A stretch of 64,000 nt of DNA from Bacteroides pyogenes_A (lineage in GTDB: Bacteria; Bacteroidota; Bacteroidia; Bacteroidales; Bacteroidaceae): assembly GCF_048595595.1 (NCBI RefSeq), contig NZ_CP184347.1. The stretch is one strand, 5' to 3'. Both the position numbers and the translations under genes were made by a program. Of the stretch, positions 27,038-36,277 are shown in pieces. Below the pieces are notes generated by a model. The model saw only the letters and a list, made by a program, of their open reading frames with translations, searched no databases and was not told where the DNA came from. Positions within the stretch are counted from its first letter, which is position 1. The number at the start of each line of letters is the position of its first letter.

Positions 27038-27496
27038 CTAATCGTCGATCTTCATTCCTTTGGGAATAAATTGACTGATATCTTTGTTGTACCCCAGCAA
27101 TTCCCTTACAGTAGTAGAGCTGATGCAAGTCAGCTCCGGTTCGGTAAAGAGCAGAATGGTTTCTATTCCCGCCAGTTTGCGATTGATGTCGGCTATGGTT
27201 TCCTCATACTCGAAGTCTTTTACAGTCCGTATTCCCCTTACGATGAACTGAGCGTTCACTTGCTGCGCGAAGTCAATGGTCAGGCAGTCGTATGACATGA
27301 CTTGTACACGCGGATTGTCTTTATAGAGTTCCCGGATCATCTTTTCTCTTTTTTCGATCGGGAAATAAGTGTCTTTGTTTTCGTTGATACCGATTCCGAT
27401 CACAATCTCGTCCATAAAGGTGAGTGCGCGTTCCACCACCGAAAAGTGTCCGATGGTGAAAGGGTCGAAAGTACCCGGAAATATTGCTTTTTTCAT
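27038..27496 (-). CDS. coaD: Pantetheine-phosphate adenylyltransferase
   Basis: This 152-residue enzyme transfers AMP from ATP to 4'-phosphopantetheine, the penultimate step of coenzyme A synthesis. The nucleotidyltransferase motif GTFDPFTIGHFSV at the N-terminus contains the GH pair of the HxGH-type site, and the ISSTTVREL motif near the C-terminus binds ATP phosphates. Length is normal for bacterial CoaD. Its ATG overlaps the parE stop by 4 bp, implying translational coupling. Confidence 0.97.
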   Translation of the reverse strand: MKKAIFPGTFDPFTIGHFSVVERALTFMDEIVIGIGINENKDTYFPIEKREKMIRELYKDNPRVQVMSYDCLTIDFAQQVNAQFIVRGIRTVKDFEYEETIADINRKLAGIETILLFTEPELTCISSTTVRELLGYNKDISQFIPKGMKIDD

Positions 27497-29367
27497 GATG
27501 CCAGATCTTCTTCTATTACCAGATTGTCTATAATAAAGTTTTGCCTTTCCATTGTATTCTTGCCCATGTAGAATTCGAGCAGTTCTTTCACGGCATCGGT
27601 CTTTCTCAAGGTCACTTGCTCCAACCGCATGTCTTTGCCTATGAAGTTCTTAAACTCGTCCGGTGAAATCTCTCCCAATCCTTTGAATCGGGTAATCTCG
27701 GGGTTAGGGCTAAGTTCTTCGATGGCGTTGATCCGCTCTTCTTCACTATAACAATAGATTGTTTTTTTCTTATTGCGCACACGGAACAAGGGCGTTTGCA
27801 GGATATACACATGTCCCTTTTTTATCAGTTCGGGGAAGAATTGCAGAAAGAACGTGATCAACAATAAGCGGATGTGCATGCCGTCCACATCGGCATCGGT
27901 GGCTACGATCACCTTGTTGTAGCGCAGCCCGTCGAGTCCGTCTTCAATGTTGAGGGCAGCCTGAAGGAGGTTGAACTCTTCGTTCTCATATACAATCTTT
28001 TTCGTCAGTCCGAAAGAGTTTAGCGGCTTGCCGCGGAGGCTGAATACAGCCTGCGTGTTCACATCGCGGCTTTTGGTGATGGAGCCGCTTGCCGAGTCTC
28101 CCTCGGTGATGAAGATGCACGATTCCTCCTCTAGCCCTTTTGCCTTCGGATCGTTCAGGTGAATGCGGCAATCGCGCAGTTTGCGGTTGTGCAGATTGGC
28201 TTTCTTGGCACGTTCGCGGGCGAGTTTGGTGACTCCCGCAATGGCTTTGCGCTCTTTCTCCGATTCCTGTATCTTTTGCTGTATGATTTCGGCTATGTCG
28301 GTATTCTTATGTAAGAAGTTGTCTACCTCCTGCTTGATAAAGTCGCCTACGTATTTGTTGACCGTTACACCTCCGGGAGTCATGTTTGTAGATCCCAGTT
28401 TAGTTTTTGTCTGGCTTTCGAATATCGGTTCTTCCACATTGATGGCTATGGCGGCAACCAATCCGTTGCGGATGTCGGTGTAGTCCATGTTTTTGTTGAA
28501 GAACTCCTTGATGGTGCGTGCGATATGCTCTTTGAAAGCGCTTTGGTGAGTACCTCCCTGCGTAGTATGCTGTCCGTTGACAAACGAGTAATACTCTTCG
28601 CCGTATTGTCCCGTATGGGTGAAGGCTATTTCGATGTCCTCGCCTTTCAGGTGGACGATAGGGTAGAGCCCCGTAGCCGTCATGTTGTCGTTCAGCAGAT
28701 CTTCCAGCCCGTTGCGCGACAGGATGCGGTGCCCGTTGTATAAGATAGAGAGTCCCGTGTTGAGATACGTGTAATTGCGTAACATCGTTTCAATATATTC
28801 GGGCTTGAAACAATAGTTGACGAATAGGGTAGGATCCGGTTCGAAAAAGATGTATGTTCCGTTTTCTTCTTCCGTATCCTGCATCTTGTCGTTTTGCAGC
28901 TCGCCTTTCGAGAAGGTGGCGATACGCACTTTCCCGTCGCGGAAACTGCGAACTTCGAAGCGGGAACTCAACGCGTTGACTGCTTTCACGCCCACTCCGT
29001 TCAGTCCGACGCTTTTCTTGAAGGCTTTGCTGTCGTACTTTCCTCCCGTATTCAAAACGCTGACCGCTTCAATCAGCTTTCCTTGCGGGATTCCCCGTCC
29101 GTAGTCGCGTACGCTTACACGGAGATTCTCTTCGACGGATATTTCGATTCTTTTGCCCGACTGCATCTTGAACTCATCGATGCTGTTGTCAACAACCTCT
29201 TTCAAGAGCACGTAGATTCCGTCCTCGGCATGCGCTCCGTCGCCCAAACGGCCGATATACATGCCGGGACGTGTGCGCACGTGTTCCATATCGCTCAGGT
29301 GGCGGATGTTTTCGTCGGTATAATCTACTGTGTTGTTGTTTGTAAGCATCAATTCGTTCTCTTCCAT
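27493..29367 (-). CDS. parE: DNA topoisomerase IV subunit B (type IIA, GHKL ATPase)
   Basis: A 624-residue ATPase subunit that, with ParC, unlinks daughter chromosomes. The GHKL ATPase region shows KEVVDNSIDEF, RDYGRGIP and GLNGVGVKAVNALS. The transducer and Toprim domain follow with EGDSASG and DADVDG, and a short ParE-like C-terminus has RFKGLGEISPDEFKNFIG. The lack of GyrB-type insertions and the short length favour ParE over GyrB; parC is not in the window. It lies 29 bp after the GNAT-like gene and overlaps coaD. Confidence 0.9.
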   Translation of the reverse strand: MEENELMLTNNNTVDYTDENIRHLSDMEHVRTRPGMYIGRLGDGAHAEDGIYVLLKEVVDNSIDEFKMQSGKRIEISVEENLRVSVRDYGRGIPQGKLIEAVSVLNTGGKYDSKAFKKSVGLNGVGVKAVNALSSRFEVRSFRDGKVRIATFSKGELQNDKMQDTEEENGTYIFFEPDPTLFVNYCFKPEYIETMLRNYTYLNTGLSILYNGHRILSRNGLEDLLNDNMTATGLYPIVHLKGEDIEIAFTHTGQYGEEYYSFVNGQHTTQGGTHQSAFKEHIARTIKEFFNKNMDYTDIRNGLVAAIAINVEEPIFESQTKTKLGSTNMTPGGVTVNKYVGDFIKQEVDNFLHKNTDIAEIIQQKIQESEKERKAIAGVTKLARERAKKANLHNRKLRDCRIHLNDPKAKGLEEESCIFITEGDSASGSITKSRDVNTQAVFSLRGKPLNSFGLTKKIVYENEEFNLLQAALNIEDGLDGLRYNKVIVATDADVDGMHIRLLLITFFLQFFPELIKKGHVYILQTPLFRVRNKKKTIYCYSEEERINAIEELSPNPEITRFKGLGEISPDEFKNFIGKDMRLEQVTLRKTDAVKELLEFYMGKNTMERQNFIIDNLVIEEDLAS

Positions 29368-29396
29368 AGTCTTTTTCTTGTTTTTAAAGTTTCCTG

Positions 29397-30533
29397 TTAA
29401 CCTATTTCTTTGACAAAAGCCCGGCGACGTTTATGTTGTTGGGTTTCGAAGTAATCCCATTGCGCCTGTACCTTCCCGTTCTGTTCCAGTTCGGGGTTGC
29501 TTTCCGCAAAGATAAAGCCTAATTTCTTATAAACCGGAATTAAATCGGAAAATAACAGCGCGTTAACACCTTTGTTCTGATACTCCGGCTTCACTGCCAC
29601 GAGCAACAGATCGAGCATTTTGGCGCGGCGTTTCATAAACAAAGCTTTCAGCAGATAGAACCATCCGAGGGGCAACAACCGGCCGTGTGACTTTTGAAGC
29701 GCTTCGGACAGAGAAGGCATGGATATGCCTACGCCAATCAATTTGTCGTCGGCATCGGTGATAAGCGTCACCATCCGCAGGTCGACGATGGGAAGATACA
29801 TCCGCACGTATTGTTTGATCTGTCTTTGCGTGAGAGGCGAATACCCGTAGAGAGGGCTGTACGCTTCGTTCATCAGTTCGAAGATAGCCTGACCGTAGTC
29901 TTTGGCTATCTTTCGGGATGAAGTATATTTTTTTACCTTCAGGTTGTACTTCTTCTGAATGAGTTCGGAGATACGTTGGTGTTTTTCGGGAATCGATTCC
30001 GGAATGAATATCTTGAACTCCACCCAGTCGGCGTCTTTGCCGAATCCCAGCTTTTCCATGTGTTCGGGGTAATACGGATGGTTGTAGATGGTGGCCATGG
30101 TGCTGAGCTGGTCGAATCCTTCGATGAGCATCCCTTCGGCATCGAAGTCGGTGAATCCGAGCGGACCGACAATGTGTGTCATGCCCCGTTCTTTTCCCCA
30201 CTCCTCTACCGTCTTGATGAGTGCGGAAGATATTTCGAGGTCGTCGAGGAAATCGATCCATCCGAAGCGGACGTTCTTGCATCCCCATTTTTCATTGGCA
30301 TGGCGATTGATGATAGCGGCTACGCGTCCCACTATCTCTCCGTTTCTGTAGGCGAGAAAGTAATCGGCCTCACAAAACTCGAACGCCGCGTTTTTCTTTT
30401 TATTGAAGGTATTCAACATGTCGTCGTAAAGGTCGGGCACAGAGTAAGGATTATCCTTGTATAAGAAGTAATTGAAACGGATAAATTTTTTAAGTTCCCT
30501 TTTCGTGGAGACTTTTTTGATTGTAATAGCCAT
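29397..30533 (-). CDS. GNAT-fold N-acetyltransferase-like protein (YghO type)
   Basis: A 378-residue cytoplasmic protein found widely in Bacteroidetes. N-terminal residues (about 1-60) hold a conserved FIRFNYFLYKDNPYSVPDLY segment. A GNAT-like core follows, with YFLAYRNGEIVGRVAAIINRHANE, and the second half repeats a GNAT-like pattern around LLVAVKPEYQNKGVNALLF. The substrate is unknown. It is the first gene of a cluster with parE and coaD, suggesting constitutive expression. A TATCTTTG box lies about 25 bp upstream on the - strand. Confidence 0.75.
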   Translation of the reverse strand: MAITIKKVSTKRELKKFIRFNYFLYKDNPYSVPDLYDDMLNTFNKKKNAAFEFCEADYFLAYRNGEIVGRVAAIINRHANEKWGCKNVRFGWIDFLDDLEISSALIKTVEEWGKERGMTHIVGPLGFTDFDAEGMLIEGFDQLSTMATIYNHPYYPEHMEKLGFGKDADWVEFKIFIPESIPEKHQRISELIQKKYNLKVKKYTSSRKIAKDYGQAIFELMNEAYSPLYGYSPLTQRQIKQYVRMYLPIVDLRMVTLITDADDKLIGVGISMPSLSEALQKSHGRLLPLGWFYLLKALFMKRRAKMLDLLLVAVKPEYQNKGVNALLFSDLIPVYKKLGFIFAESNPELEQNGKVQAQWDYFETQQHKRRRAFVKEIG

Positions 30534-30557
30534 ATTTTGTATTTATGATTGAATAGA

Positions 30558-30565
30558 CAAAGATA
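30558..30565 (-). promoter_or_regulatory. -7 box upstream of the GNAT-parE-coaD cluster
   Basis: The - strand reads TATCTTTG, an exact TAnnTTTG match, 25 bp before the GNAT-like start codon. The -33 position has no exact TTTG. Confidence 0.5.
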
Positions 30566-30620
30566 GTCGATAATCTTTAAACTGCCATATCGGGATACCA
30601 AAAAACAAAGCAAATATGCC

Positions 30621-31601
30621 TTATCGCAGAATGAGGAACAGGGTGTAGCCCACGTAACACAAAGCCATGATGCTGCCTTCTATCCGTGTTATGGTTCGCT
30701 TGGCAAAAAAAAGTCCGAAGAACCAGAGTAAGACGCACGAGCCTATAAGAACGAACAAATCGAGATTGGAAATTCCGTTGAGATGTAAAGGCGTGATGGT
30801 GGCACTGCAACCCAATACTAAAAAAATATTGAACAGATTGCTCCCGATCACATTGCCTATGGCTATTTCGGGATTCTTCTTCAATGCGGCCACGATGGAG
30901 GTGGCTAACTCCGGAAGCGAAGTACCTCCGGCTACGAGGGTGAGTCCGATGACCGATTCGCTTACTCCCAGTCCGCGAGCGATGCCTATGGCTCCGTTTA
31001 CGAAGATTTGACCTCCGTAAATAAGCGCCGCCAGTCCTCCGACAGTGTAAAGCACCGATTTCCACCAAGGAAAAGCCCGTATCTCTTCTTCGTCTTCTGC
31101 CGGGTTTCCTTTCAGCTTGTCTTCTTCCGCCGGTTTGGAGAACGCAATGGCGAATGTATACCCCATGAAGATGGCGAAGAAACATAGCAGCAGCAGTCCG
31201 TCGCCCCTGTCGAGCTGATTCTTGGCGCTCTGATTCAGCAAGATGTCATTGGCGCAAATCAGCAAGACAATAGAGGAAAGGATGCAAAGCGGAATTTCTT
31301 TGCGCAGCGTGTTGCGTGTAATAGCGATGGGGGCTACCAATGCGGTGCATCCCACTATCATGAGCGTATTGAACAGGTTACTCCCCACCACGTTTCCGAG
31401 AGAGAGGTCTGCGCTTCCTTTAAGAGCCGAGGTTATACTGACCGCCAATTCCGGAGCCGAAGTGCCGAACGCGACAATCGTCAGCCCGATGACAATGGAC
31501 GGAATATGAAAACGTTTGGCGATGGAAGCGGCGCCGTCTGTGAGTCCGTTGGCCCCCACAAGTATCAGGAGCAGTCCTCCGATAAGAAGCAATATGTTCA
31601 T
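30621..31601 (-). CDS. Calcium/sodium antiporter (CaCA family)
   Basis: A 326-residue inner-membrane exchanger with ten predicted helices in two inverted halves. Each half carries the ion-binding alpha repeat: IGLTIVAFGTSAPELAVSI in the first and IGLTLVAGGTSLPELATSI in the second. The two halves are joined by an acidic cytoplasmic loop. It probably exports calcium in exchange for sodium. The start at 31601 (MNILLLIGG) is preferred to an in-frame ATG at 31637, because a promoter box at 31625-31632 lies between the two. Confidence 0.93.
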   Translation of the reverse strand: MNILLLIGGLLLILVGANGLTDGAASIAKRFHIPSIVIGLTIVAFGTSAPELAVSITSALKGSADLSLGNVVGSNLFNTLMIVGCTALVAPIAITRNTLRKEIPLCILSSIVLLICANDILLNQSAKNQLDRGDGLLLLCFFAIFMGYTFAIAFSKPAEEDKLKGNPAEDEEEIRAFPWWKSVLYTVGGLAALIYGGQIFVNGAIGIARGLGVSESVIGLTLVAGGTSLPELATSIVAALKKNPEIAIGNVIGSNLFNIFLVLGCSATITPLHLNGISNLDLFVLIGSCVLLWFFGLFFAKRTITRIEGSIMALCYVGYTLFLILR

Positions 31602-31624
31602 ACGATTCTTTTTCTTTTTGCCTG

Positions 31625-31632
31625 CAAAGATA
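31625..31632 (-). promoter_or_regulatory. -7 box of the antiporter gene
   Basis: The - strand reads TATCTTTG 24 bp before the chosen ATG. Its place supports the shorter start for the antiporter. Confidence 0.5.
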
Positions 31633-31769
31633 AGCATAAAGGTTTATCCGACAAACGCATAGCCTGGTTTTTAAGTAGAATTGACGGTCGAGTGTTTGAT
31701 TCGTTTATCTACGAAAGCGTTGCGGTAAAAAATACGGTTGTTTGGGTAGTGTATATCAAAAACATTCTG

Positions 31770-31777
31770 TATGTTTG
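31770..31777 (+). promoter_or_regulatory. -7 box upstream of the MscS-family gene
   Basis: TATGTTTG matches TAnnTTTG. A TTTG at 31741-31744 is 25 bp upstream, longer than the usual spacing, so only the -7 match is convincing. Confidence 0.45.
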
Positions 31778-31924
31778 CTCCGTTTAGTACAATTGGTACG
31801 GAAAAATGAAAAATAAATCCTCGCAAAGCTTCTCCGTTCCGGTTTGAAGCGCGGATGATGTTTAATGAAAAAGATTCTTCGGCGTTGCCAAGCATTTGCG
31901 GGGACGGATAATACAGATACGATT

Positions 31925-33739
31925 ATGAGAATTGCCACTATGAAGCGTGCAGCCATGCTATTCGTCGTGTTGCTGCTGAATGTACATGTATACGCACAAT
32001 TGGACAAGGCGGTGAAGAAAATCCTGTCGGGAGATACCATTGGCAAAGAGGTATCCGCATCAAACCGTGATTCGGACTCAGTCCGTTTAAGCAATTTGCA
32101 GAAGGAGCTGGAAGAAGCCCGCCTGAACGAAGCCAATATGCGCATGGAAATGGAGGAGATGAGGCTTCAAATGCTCTCTTCCGATTCCGTAAAGTTGGCG
32201 CAACAGAGGCAGCGCATCGATTCGCTCCGGCAGTTTACCAAGGGGGTTCCTGTGGTGGTAGAGGGAGATACGCTGTTTTTTCTTTATGCCAACCGTGGGG
32301 GATATACGCCTCAGAAGCGTGCGAAGGAGACTGCCGCTGTTATTGAGAAAGTGGGGAAACGGTTCAACCTGCGTCCTGACTCGGTTTCTATTGAATATTC
32401 GGATGCCGTTTCCGACTTGATGTACGGAAACGAAGTATTGCTTTCGCTCACCGACCAGGATGCGTTGTGGGCGGGTATACCGCGCGATTCGCTGATAAAA
32501 GAGAGAAAAAAACTGGTTGTGGACAAGCTGACGCAGATGAAAGCCGAACACAGTATCTGGCGGATGGCGAAACGGATTCTTTACTTCCTTCTCGTTATTG
32601 TCGGACAGTTTTTCCTGTTCCGCCTCACAAACTGGTTGTTCCACAAACTGAAAATCCGTATCTTACGCCTGAGAGACACTGCCCTCAAACCTTTTTCCAT
32701 TCAGGGGTATGAGCTGCTGAACACACAGCGGCAAGTCAATCTGCTGATTTTTCTGGCGGGCATAGGGCGTTACATCGTGATGGGCTTGCAGTTGCTCATC
32801 ACCGTTCCTCTGATATTCATCATCTTCCCGCAGACGGAAGGCCTGGCTTATCAGTTGCTCGGCTATATCTGGAACCCTATCCGGACGATATTGGTGAGCG
32901 TTGTGGAATACATTCCCAAGCTGTTTACCATCATCGTTATCTGGTATGCCGTGAAATATCTGGTGCGGCTGATTCTTTATCTGGCTCGTGAGGTAGAAGT
33001 GGGGCGCCTTAAGATAAACGGATTCTACCCCGATTGGGCAATGCCCACTTTTCATATCATCCGCTTCCTGCTCTACGCGTTCATGATTGCCATGATCTAT
33101 CCCTACCTGCCGGGTTCCAACTCCGGAGTCTTTCAGGGTATTTCGGTATTCGTCGGATTGATCGTATCGCTCGGTTCGAGTACGGTGATAGGCAATATCA
33201 TCGCCGGACTGGTGATTACTTACATGCGCCCGTTCAAGCTGGGCGACCGCATCAAGTTGAACGATACTACCGGCGATATCATAGAAAAAACTCCGCTGGT
33301 GACCCGCATCCGCACACCGAAGAATGAAGTGGTGACAGTACCTAACTCGTTTGTGATGTCTTCGCATACGGTGAATTACAGTTCTTCGGCGCGCGAATAC
33401 GGCTTGATTATCCATACGGAAGTGACGATAGGGTACGACGTTCCGTGGCGTCAGGTGCATCAGATGCTCATCGAGGCGGCTCTCGATACGCCCGGAGTGG
33501 TGGACGATCCGCGCCCGTTCGTGCTCGAAACTTCGCTGAGCGACTGGTATCCGGTCTATCAACTGAATGCTTACATCCGCGAGGCGGAGAAGATGGGACA
33601 GATTTATTCGGACTTGCACCAGAACATTCAAGACCGGTTCAACCGGGAGGGTGTGGAAATCATGTCTCCTCATTACATGGCGATGCGCGACGGTAATGAG
33701 TCGACCGTTCCGAAAGACGACTTGTCGAAACGTATTTAG
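31925..33739 (+). CDS. MscS-family mechanosensitive ion channel with long N-terminal extension
   Basis: A protein of about 600 residues. The start at 31925 (or ATG at 31940) gives a signal peptide ending HVYAQ; an earlier in-frame ATG at 31865 adds a non-hydrophobic leader and is less likely. A coiled-coil rich in E, R and L follows (LQKELEEARLNEANMRMEMEEM), presumably periplasmic. Then come several transmembrane helices and the MscS pore and beta domain: VGLIVSLGSSTVIGNIIAGL, YMRPFKLGDRIKLNDTTGDI and VVTVPNSFVMSSHTVNYS. The channel releases solutes on hypo-osmotic shock. Large MscS relatives with such extensions are common; any added role of the extension is unknown. Confidence 0.9.
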   Translation: MRIATMKRAAMLFVVLLLNVHVYAQLDKAVKKILSGDTIGKEVSASNRDSDSVRLSNLQKELEEARLNEANMRMEMEEMRLQMLSSDSVKLAQQRQRIDSLRQFTKGVPVVVEGDTLFFLYANRGGYTPQKRAKETAAVIEKVGKRFNLRPDSVSIEYSDAVSDLMYGNEVLLSLTDQDALWAGIPRDSLIKERKKLVVDKLTQMKAEHSIWRMAKRILYFLLVIVGQFFLFRLTNWLFHKLKIRILRLRDTALKPFSIQGYELLNTQRQVNLLIFLAGIGRYIVMGLQLLITVPLIFIIFPQTEGLAYQLLGYIWNPIRTILVSVVEYIPKLFTIIVIWYAVKYLVRLILYLAREVEVGRLKINGFYPDWAMPTFHIIRFLLYAFMIAMIYPYLPGSNSGVFQGISVFVGLIVSLGSSTVIGNIIAGLVITYMRPFKLGDRIKLNDTTGDIIEKTPLVTRIRTPKNEVVTVPNSFVMSSHTVNYSSSAREYGLIIHTEVTIGYDVPWRQVHQMLIEAALDTPGVVDDPRPFVLETSLSDWYPVYQLNAYIREAEKMGQIYSDLHQNIQDRFNREGVEIMSPHYMAMRDGNESTVPKDDLSKRI

Positions 33740-33789
33740 TCTTTCATTCTCCGCAAATCGTTCTCTTTTCCCGCTCATGAAGGGCGTGC

Positions 33790-33882
33790 GCCCTTGGTGA
33801 AAACTTCGGCGGTGTGGCTGTTGGATTCCGCCGCTTCCATAGGCAGAGGTATATCCCTTGATGAAACCTTCGCCGGTGTGGC
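33790..33882. repeat. 64-bp imperfect direct repeat next to array C
   Basis: CCCTTGGTGAAAACTTCGG (from 33791) recurs as CCCTTGATGAAACCTTCGC (from 33855), each followed by CGGTGTGGC, 64 bp apart. The pair lies immediately before the 22-bp array C and after the mscS stop. Confidence 0.65.
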
Positions 33883-33907
33883 CCCTCTCCATATGTCTCC
33901 GGAAGTG

Positions 33908-34080
33908 CATATTTGCCTCCCGCGCTATTCATATATAGTCATGGGTGGTGACTATATATACTCATGGGTGGTGACCATATATACTCATGGGGGATGACTA
34001 TATATACTCACCGTGCTGACTATATATACCCACCACCTATGACTATATATGTTCACCGGAGGAGGAAAATATATATGACC
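33908..34080. repeat. 22-bp repeat array C (about eight units)
   Basis: Units start at 33908, 33930, 33953, 33976, 33999, 34021, 34044 and about 34069, at 22-23 bp intervals. Typical units read CATATATA or TATATATA followed by CTCATGGGTGGTGAC. The array lies between the 3' ends of two convergent genes. No gene is seen in the 33740-34168 gap. Confidence 0.88.
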
Positions 34081-34168
34081 ATCGGACTGCTGTGAGCCCG
34101 GCCGACAATGCAGGAAAGAGGGGTAATTGACTCCCGAAGATGATGGGGTGGCAGAGACTCGGTTTCCC

Positions 34169-35347
34169 TTATTTGCGGCATCGTATCAATACCTTTTGCT
34201 CGTTGCCGAGCGTGGTGGCAAACAGGTAATCTTCACCTCCTTCGGACAGCTTGAGCCGTTTGCGCAGTTCGGCCACCGACGCCGGGAAGTTGCGTACGGT
34301 GATGTTCGCTTTCCGCAAGTCTCCCAAGCAGCTCTTAATCTCCTTTTTGTTCAGGCTGCATTGCCCTGTGATGCGGAACGATCTTCCGGGGAAACCGCTC
34401 ACTGCACTGTCCGATGTATAGAGGTGGCTGTTGGGGTGGAGCTTTTTCACCGGAAATGCCGAAGTAAGCAGGCGGAAAGCGCCTGCCTTGAGTATCGAGG
34501 CATTGGGCTCGAAAAGATAGCTGCCTGTCTGCCCGGCATAAGAGATGCTGCATTGTTGTTCCTGCTCGCGTGTGAACGAAAACCGCTGTTCGCCGTTCGG
34601 TGTCAGATTCACGCAGTGGATGGACACTTCAGGAGAAGCGTCGCGTCTCAGTATTACCAACAGCTCTTTGCATTCGTTGTTTACGGCGAGTATGTGGACT
34701 TCGTGCGTATGCCTCAACTCTTTCAGCGCTTGAGACAAGTCGAGCATCGGCGAGAGTTTGATCATGACGCATCCGGCCTTTTCGAGCAATAAATCTTCCA
34801 GCTCCTCCACATCGGGCTCGCAATCTTTGATGGCGACTATTTTGCCGCCATACTCGTTGCGCCGGGCGGGGTCGATAAAGATACAGTCCGCGCGCGCCAT
34901 CCGCTTCAGAAACTCCGTACCGTCATCGTTCTTCACGCTTATGTGCGGCAGTCCGAGAAGCGGGAAATTATGCGCGGCTATTTCGCAGAGCTCTTCTTGC
35001 CGCTCTACATAAGTCGCCTGCCGGAAGTTTCTCGAAAGGAAAGCACAGTCGATACCGAAACCTCCCGTCAGATCGACAAAGCTTTCTCCCTTTGCAAGTT
35101 CCGACTTATACCGCGCGGTGAGTTCCGACGAGCATTGCTCCATCGAGAGGTGGTGCGGATAGCGTATGCCTTCGACGTTGCTCCACGAGGGAACTTTCTC
35201 TTTTGCGATACGTATTCCCGCTATCTGCGTGATGGCTGCGGGCATGTCTACTGCGGGATATTTGCCTGCCTGCAAAGCGAGGGAGCGAACATCGTCGTTC
35301 TGATGTTCGCGGATGAAAAGTCGGGTTTCCGGCGATAATTCTTTCAT
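34169..35347 (-). CDS. Class I SAM-dependent methyltransferase with THUMP-like C-terminus (PG_1098 type)
   Basis: A 392-residue cytoplasmic protein. The Rossmann-fold SAM motif I, FVDLTGGFGIDCAFLS, lies at about residues 90-105, with VERQEEL ending the next strand and the motif-IV-like segment FIDPARRNEYGGK further on. The C-terminal third matches the ferredoxin-like and THUMP-like domains of the PG_1098 family of Bacteroidetes. THUMP domains bind RNA, so an RNA methylation role is plausible, but the substrate is unproven. It lies 49 bp downstream of the dipeptidase gene and is probably co-transcribed. Confidence 0.8.
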   Translation of the reverse strand: MKELSPETRLFIREHQNDDVRSLALQAGKYPAVDMPAAITQIAGIRIAKEKVPSWSNVEGIRYPHHLSMEQCSSELTARYKSELAKGESFVDLTGGFGIDCAFLSRNFRQATYVERQEELCEIAAHNFPLLGLPHISVKNDDGTEFLKRMARADCIFIDPARRNEYGGKIVAIKDCEPDVEELEDLLLEKAGCVMIKLSPMLDLSQALKELRHTHEVHILAVNNECKELLVILRRDASPEVSIHCVNLTPNGEQRFSFTREQEQQCSISYAGQTGSYLFEPNASILKAGAFRLLTSAFPVKKLHPNSHLYTSDSAVSGFPGRSFRITGQCSLNKKEIKSCLGDLRKANITVRNFPASVAELRKRLKLSEGGEDYLFATTLGNEQKVLIRCRK

Positions 35348-35396
35348 AAGCCTTGATTGTGATGTAAAGTAATAAGCAGGAATGCACCCGATTCTC

Positions 35397-36188
35397 TCAA
35401 GGAATCACCGGATAGTTCCGGCGAGCTTCGTCACGGCTGCGAAAGTTGAAGTGCCACCATTCGCTCGGTAGCGGTCGGAAACCGCCGGCTTTCATGGCTT
35501 GGCGCAACAGCAAACGGTTTTGCCGTTCTTCCTCGCTTATCTTTCCCCGGCGAACCAGTACGTCTTCCTGCATAATGTGCGACTCCATGCCCAGATGGTC
35601 TACCTTCGTACCCATCGGCAGCGGATTCCCCAGCGAGTCGAGAATGCCGATGTCTACCGCCAGTCCGTAATTATGCAGTCCTCCTCCATGCGCAGGATTG
35701 GATACGTAGCGGTATCGGGAGGTTCCTTTCACGGCATCCCACATCTGCTGCTGCACGGACAGAGGGCGAGCGGCATCGTAGACGATGAACCGGTATGACG
35801 GATGCCTTTGCTTCAGCGCCCGGTGTGCCCGTAGCAGAGCTTCGAGAGCTTCCGGGTGCAGGTAGGCTTCTTTCAGATCTTCATACAGTGTTTTTCCGGT
35901 GAAATTATCCGGAGTGGCATACATCAGCCGCACTACGATGGAGGTGTCGGCTTCGGCTATGTTCTTCAACCCCAGAGAATCCATGTACAGCGCCATCCTG
36001 CTTTTCGGATGTGCGGCTCGACCGTTTTCGTTCTCTTCCTCTGCTTCAATCGCCGTTTCGGACCGGATTTCTTTCGCTATGCGCTCTTCCTCTTCCTGCC
36101 CCCGTTCTTTATTGCCATGCAGCGTGCAGGCAGATAAAAGTACGGATAAAAACAAAGCGGCGGTCGGTTTGCTTTTTATGATGTTCAT
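35397..36188 (-). CDS. M15-family D-Ala-D-Ala dipeptidase (VanX/DdpX-like) lipoprotein
   Basis: A 263-residue zinc dipeptidase with a lipoprotein signal (LLSAC, Cys21) and an acidic spacer (about 28-58). The VanX fold is recognisable from YDAARPLSVQQQMW and the zinc site GLHNYGLAVD (His172 and Asp179), with the catalytic and metal-binding EWWH (Glu243, His246). Enzymes of this type cleave D-Ala-D-Ala; outside vancomycin clusters they recycle peptidoglycan dipeptides. No vanHA genes are near, so resistance is not suggested. It is followed by the methyltransferase gene. Confidence 0.9.
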   Translation of the reverse strand: MNIIKSKPTAALFLSVLLSACTLHGNKERGQEEEERIAKEIRSETAIEAEEENENGRAAHPKSRMALYMDSLGLKNIAEADTSIVVRLMYATPDNFTGKTLYEDLKEAYLHPEALEALLRAHRALKQRHPSYRFIVYDAARPLSVQQQMWDAVKGTSRYRYVSNPAHGGGLHNYGLAVDIGILDSLGNPLPMGTKVDHLGMESHIMQEDVLVRRGKISEEERQNRLLLRQAMKAGGFRPLPSEWWHFNFRSRDEARRNYPVIP

Positions 36189-36277
36189 TCAAATGATAAT
36201 GTTCTTATATTAATGAGAGTCGATCCGGCAAAAGTCTGCATTGAATGATGCCCGTTCAAATACGGTGTATACTCCTT

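Noticed and set aside
32663..33910. 415-codon frame opposite the MscS gene
   Set aside because: It is a His- and Arg-rich antisense shadow of a well-supported membrane channel.
35397..36188. Vancomycin resistance gene vanX
   Set aside because: The fold matches, but no vanH, vanA or vanS/R genes are near, and a lipoprotein dipeptidase of this type is usual in Bacteroides.
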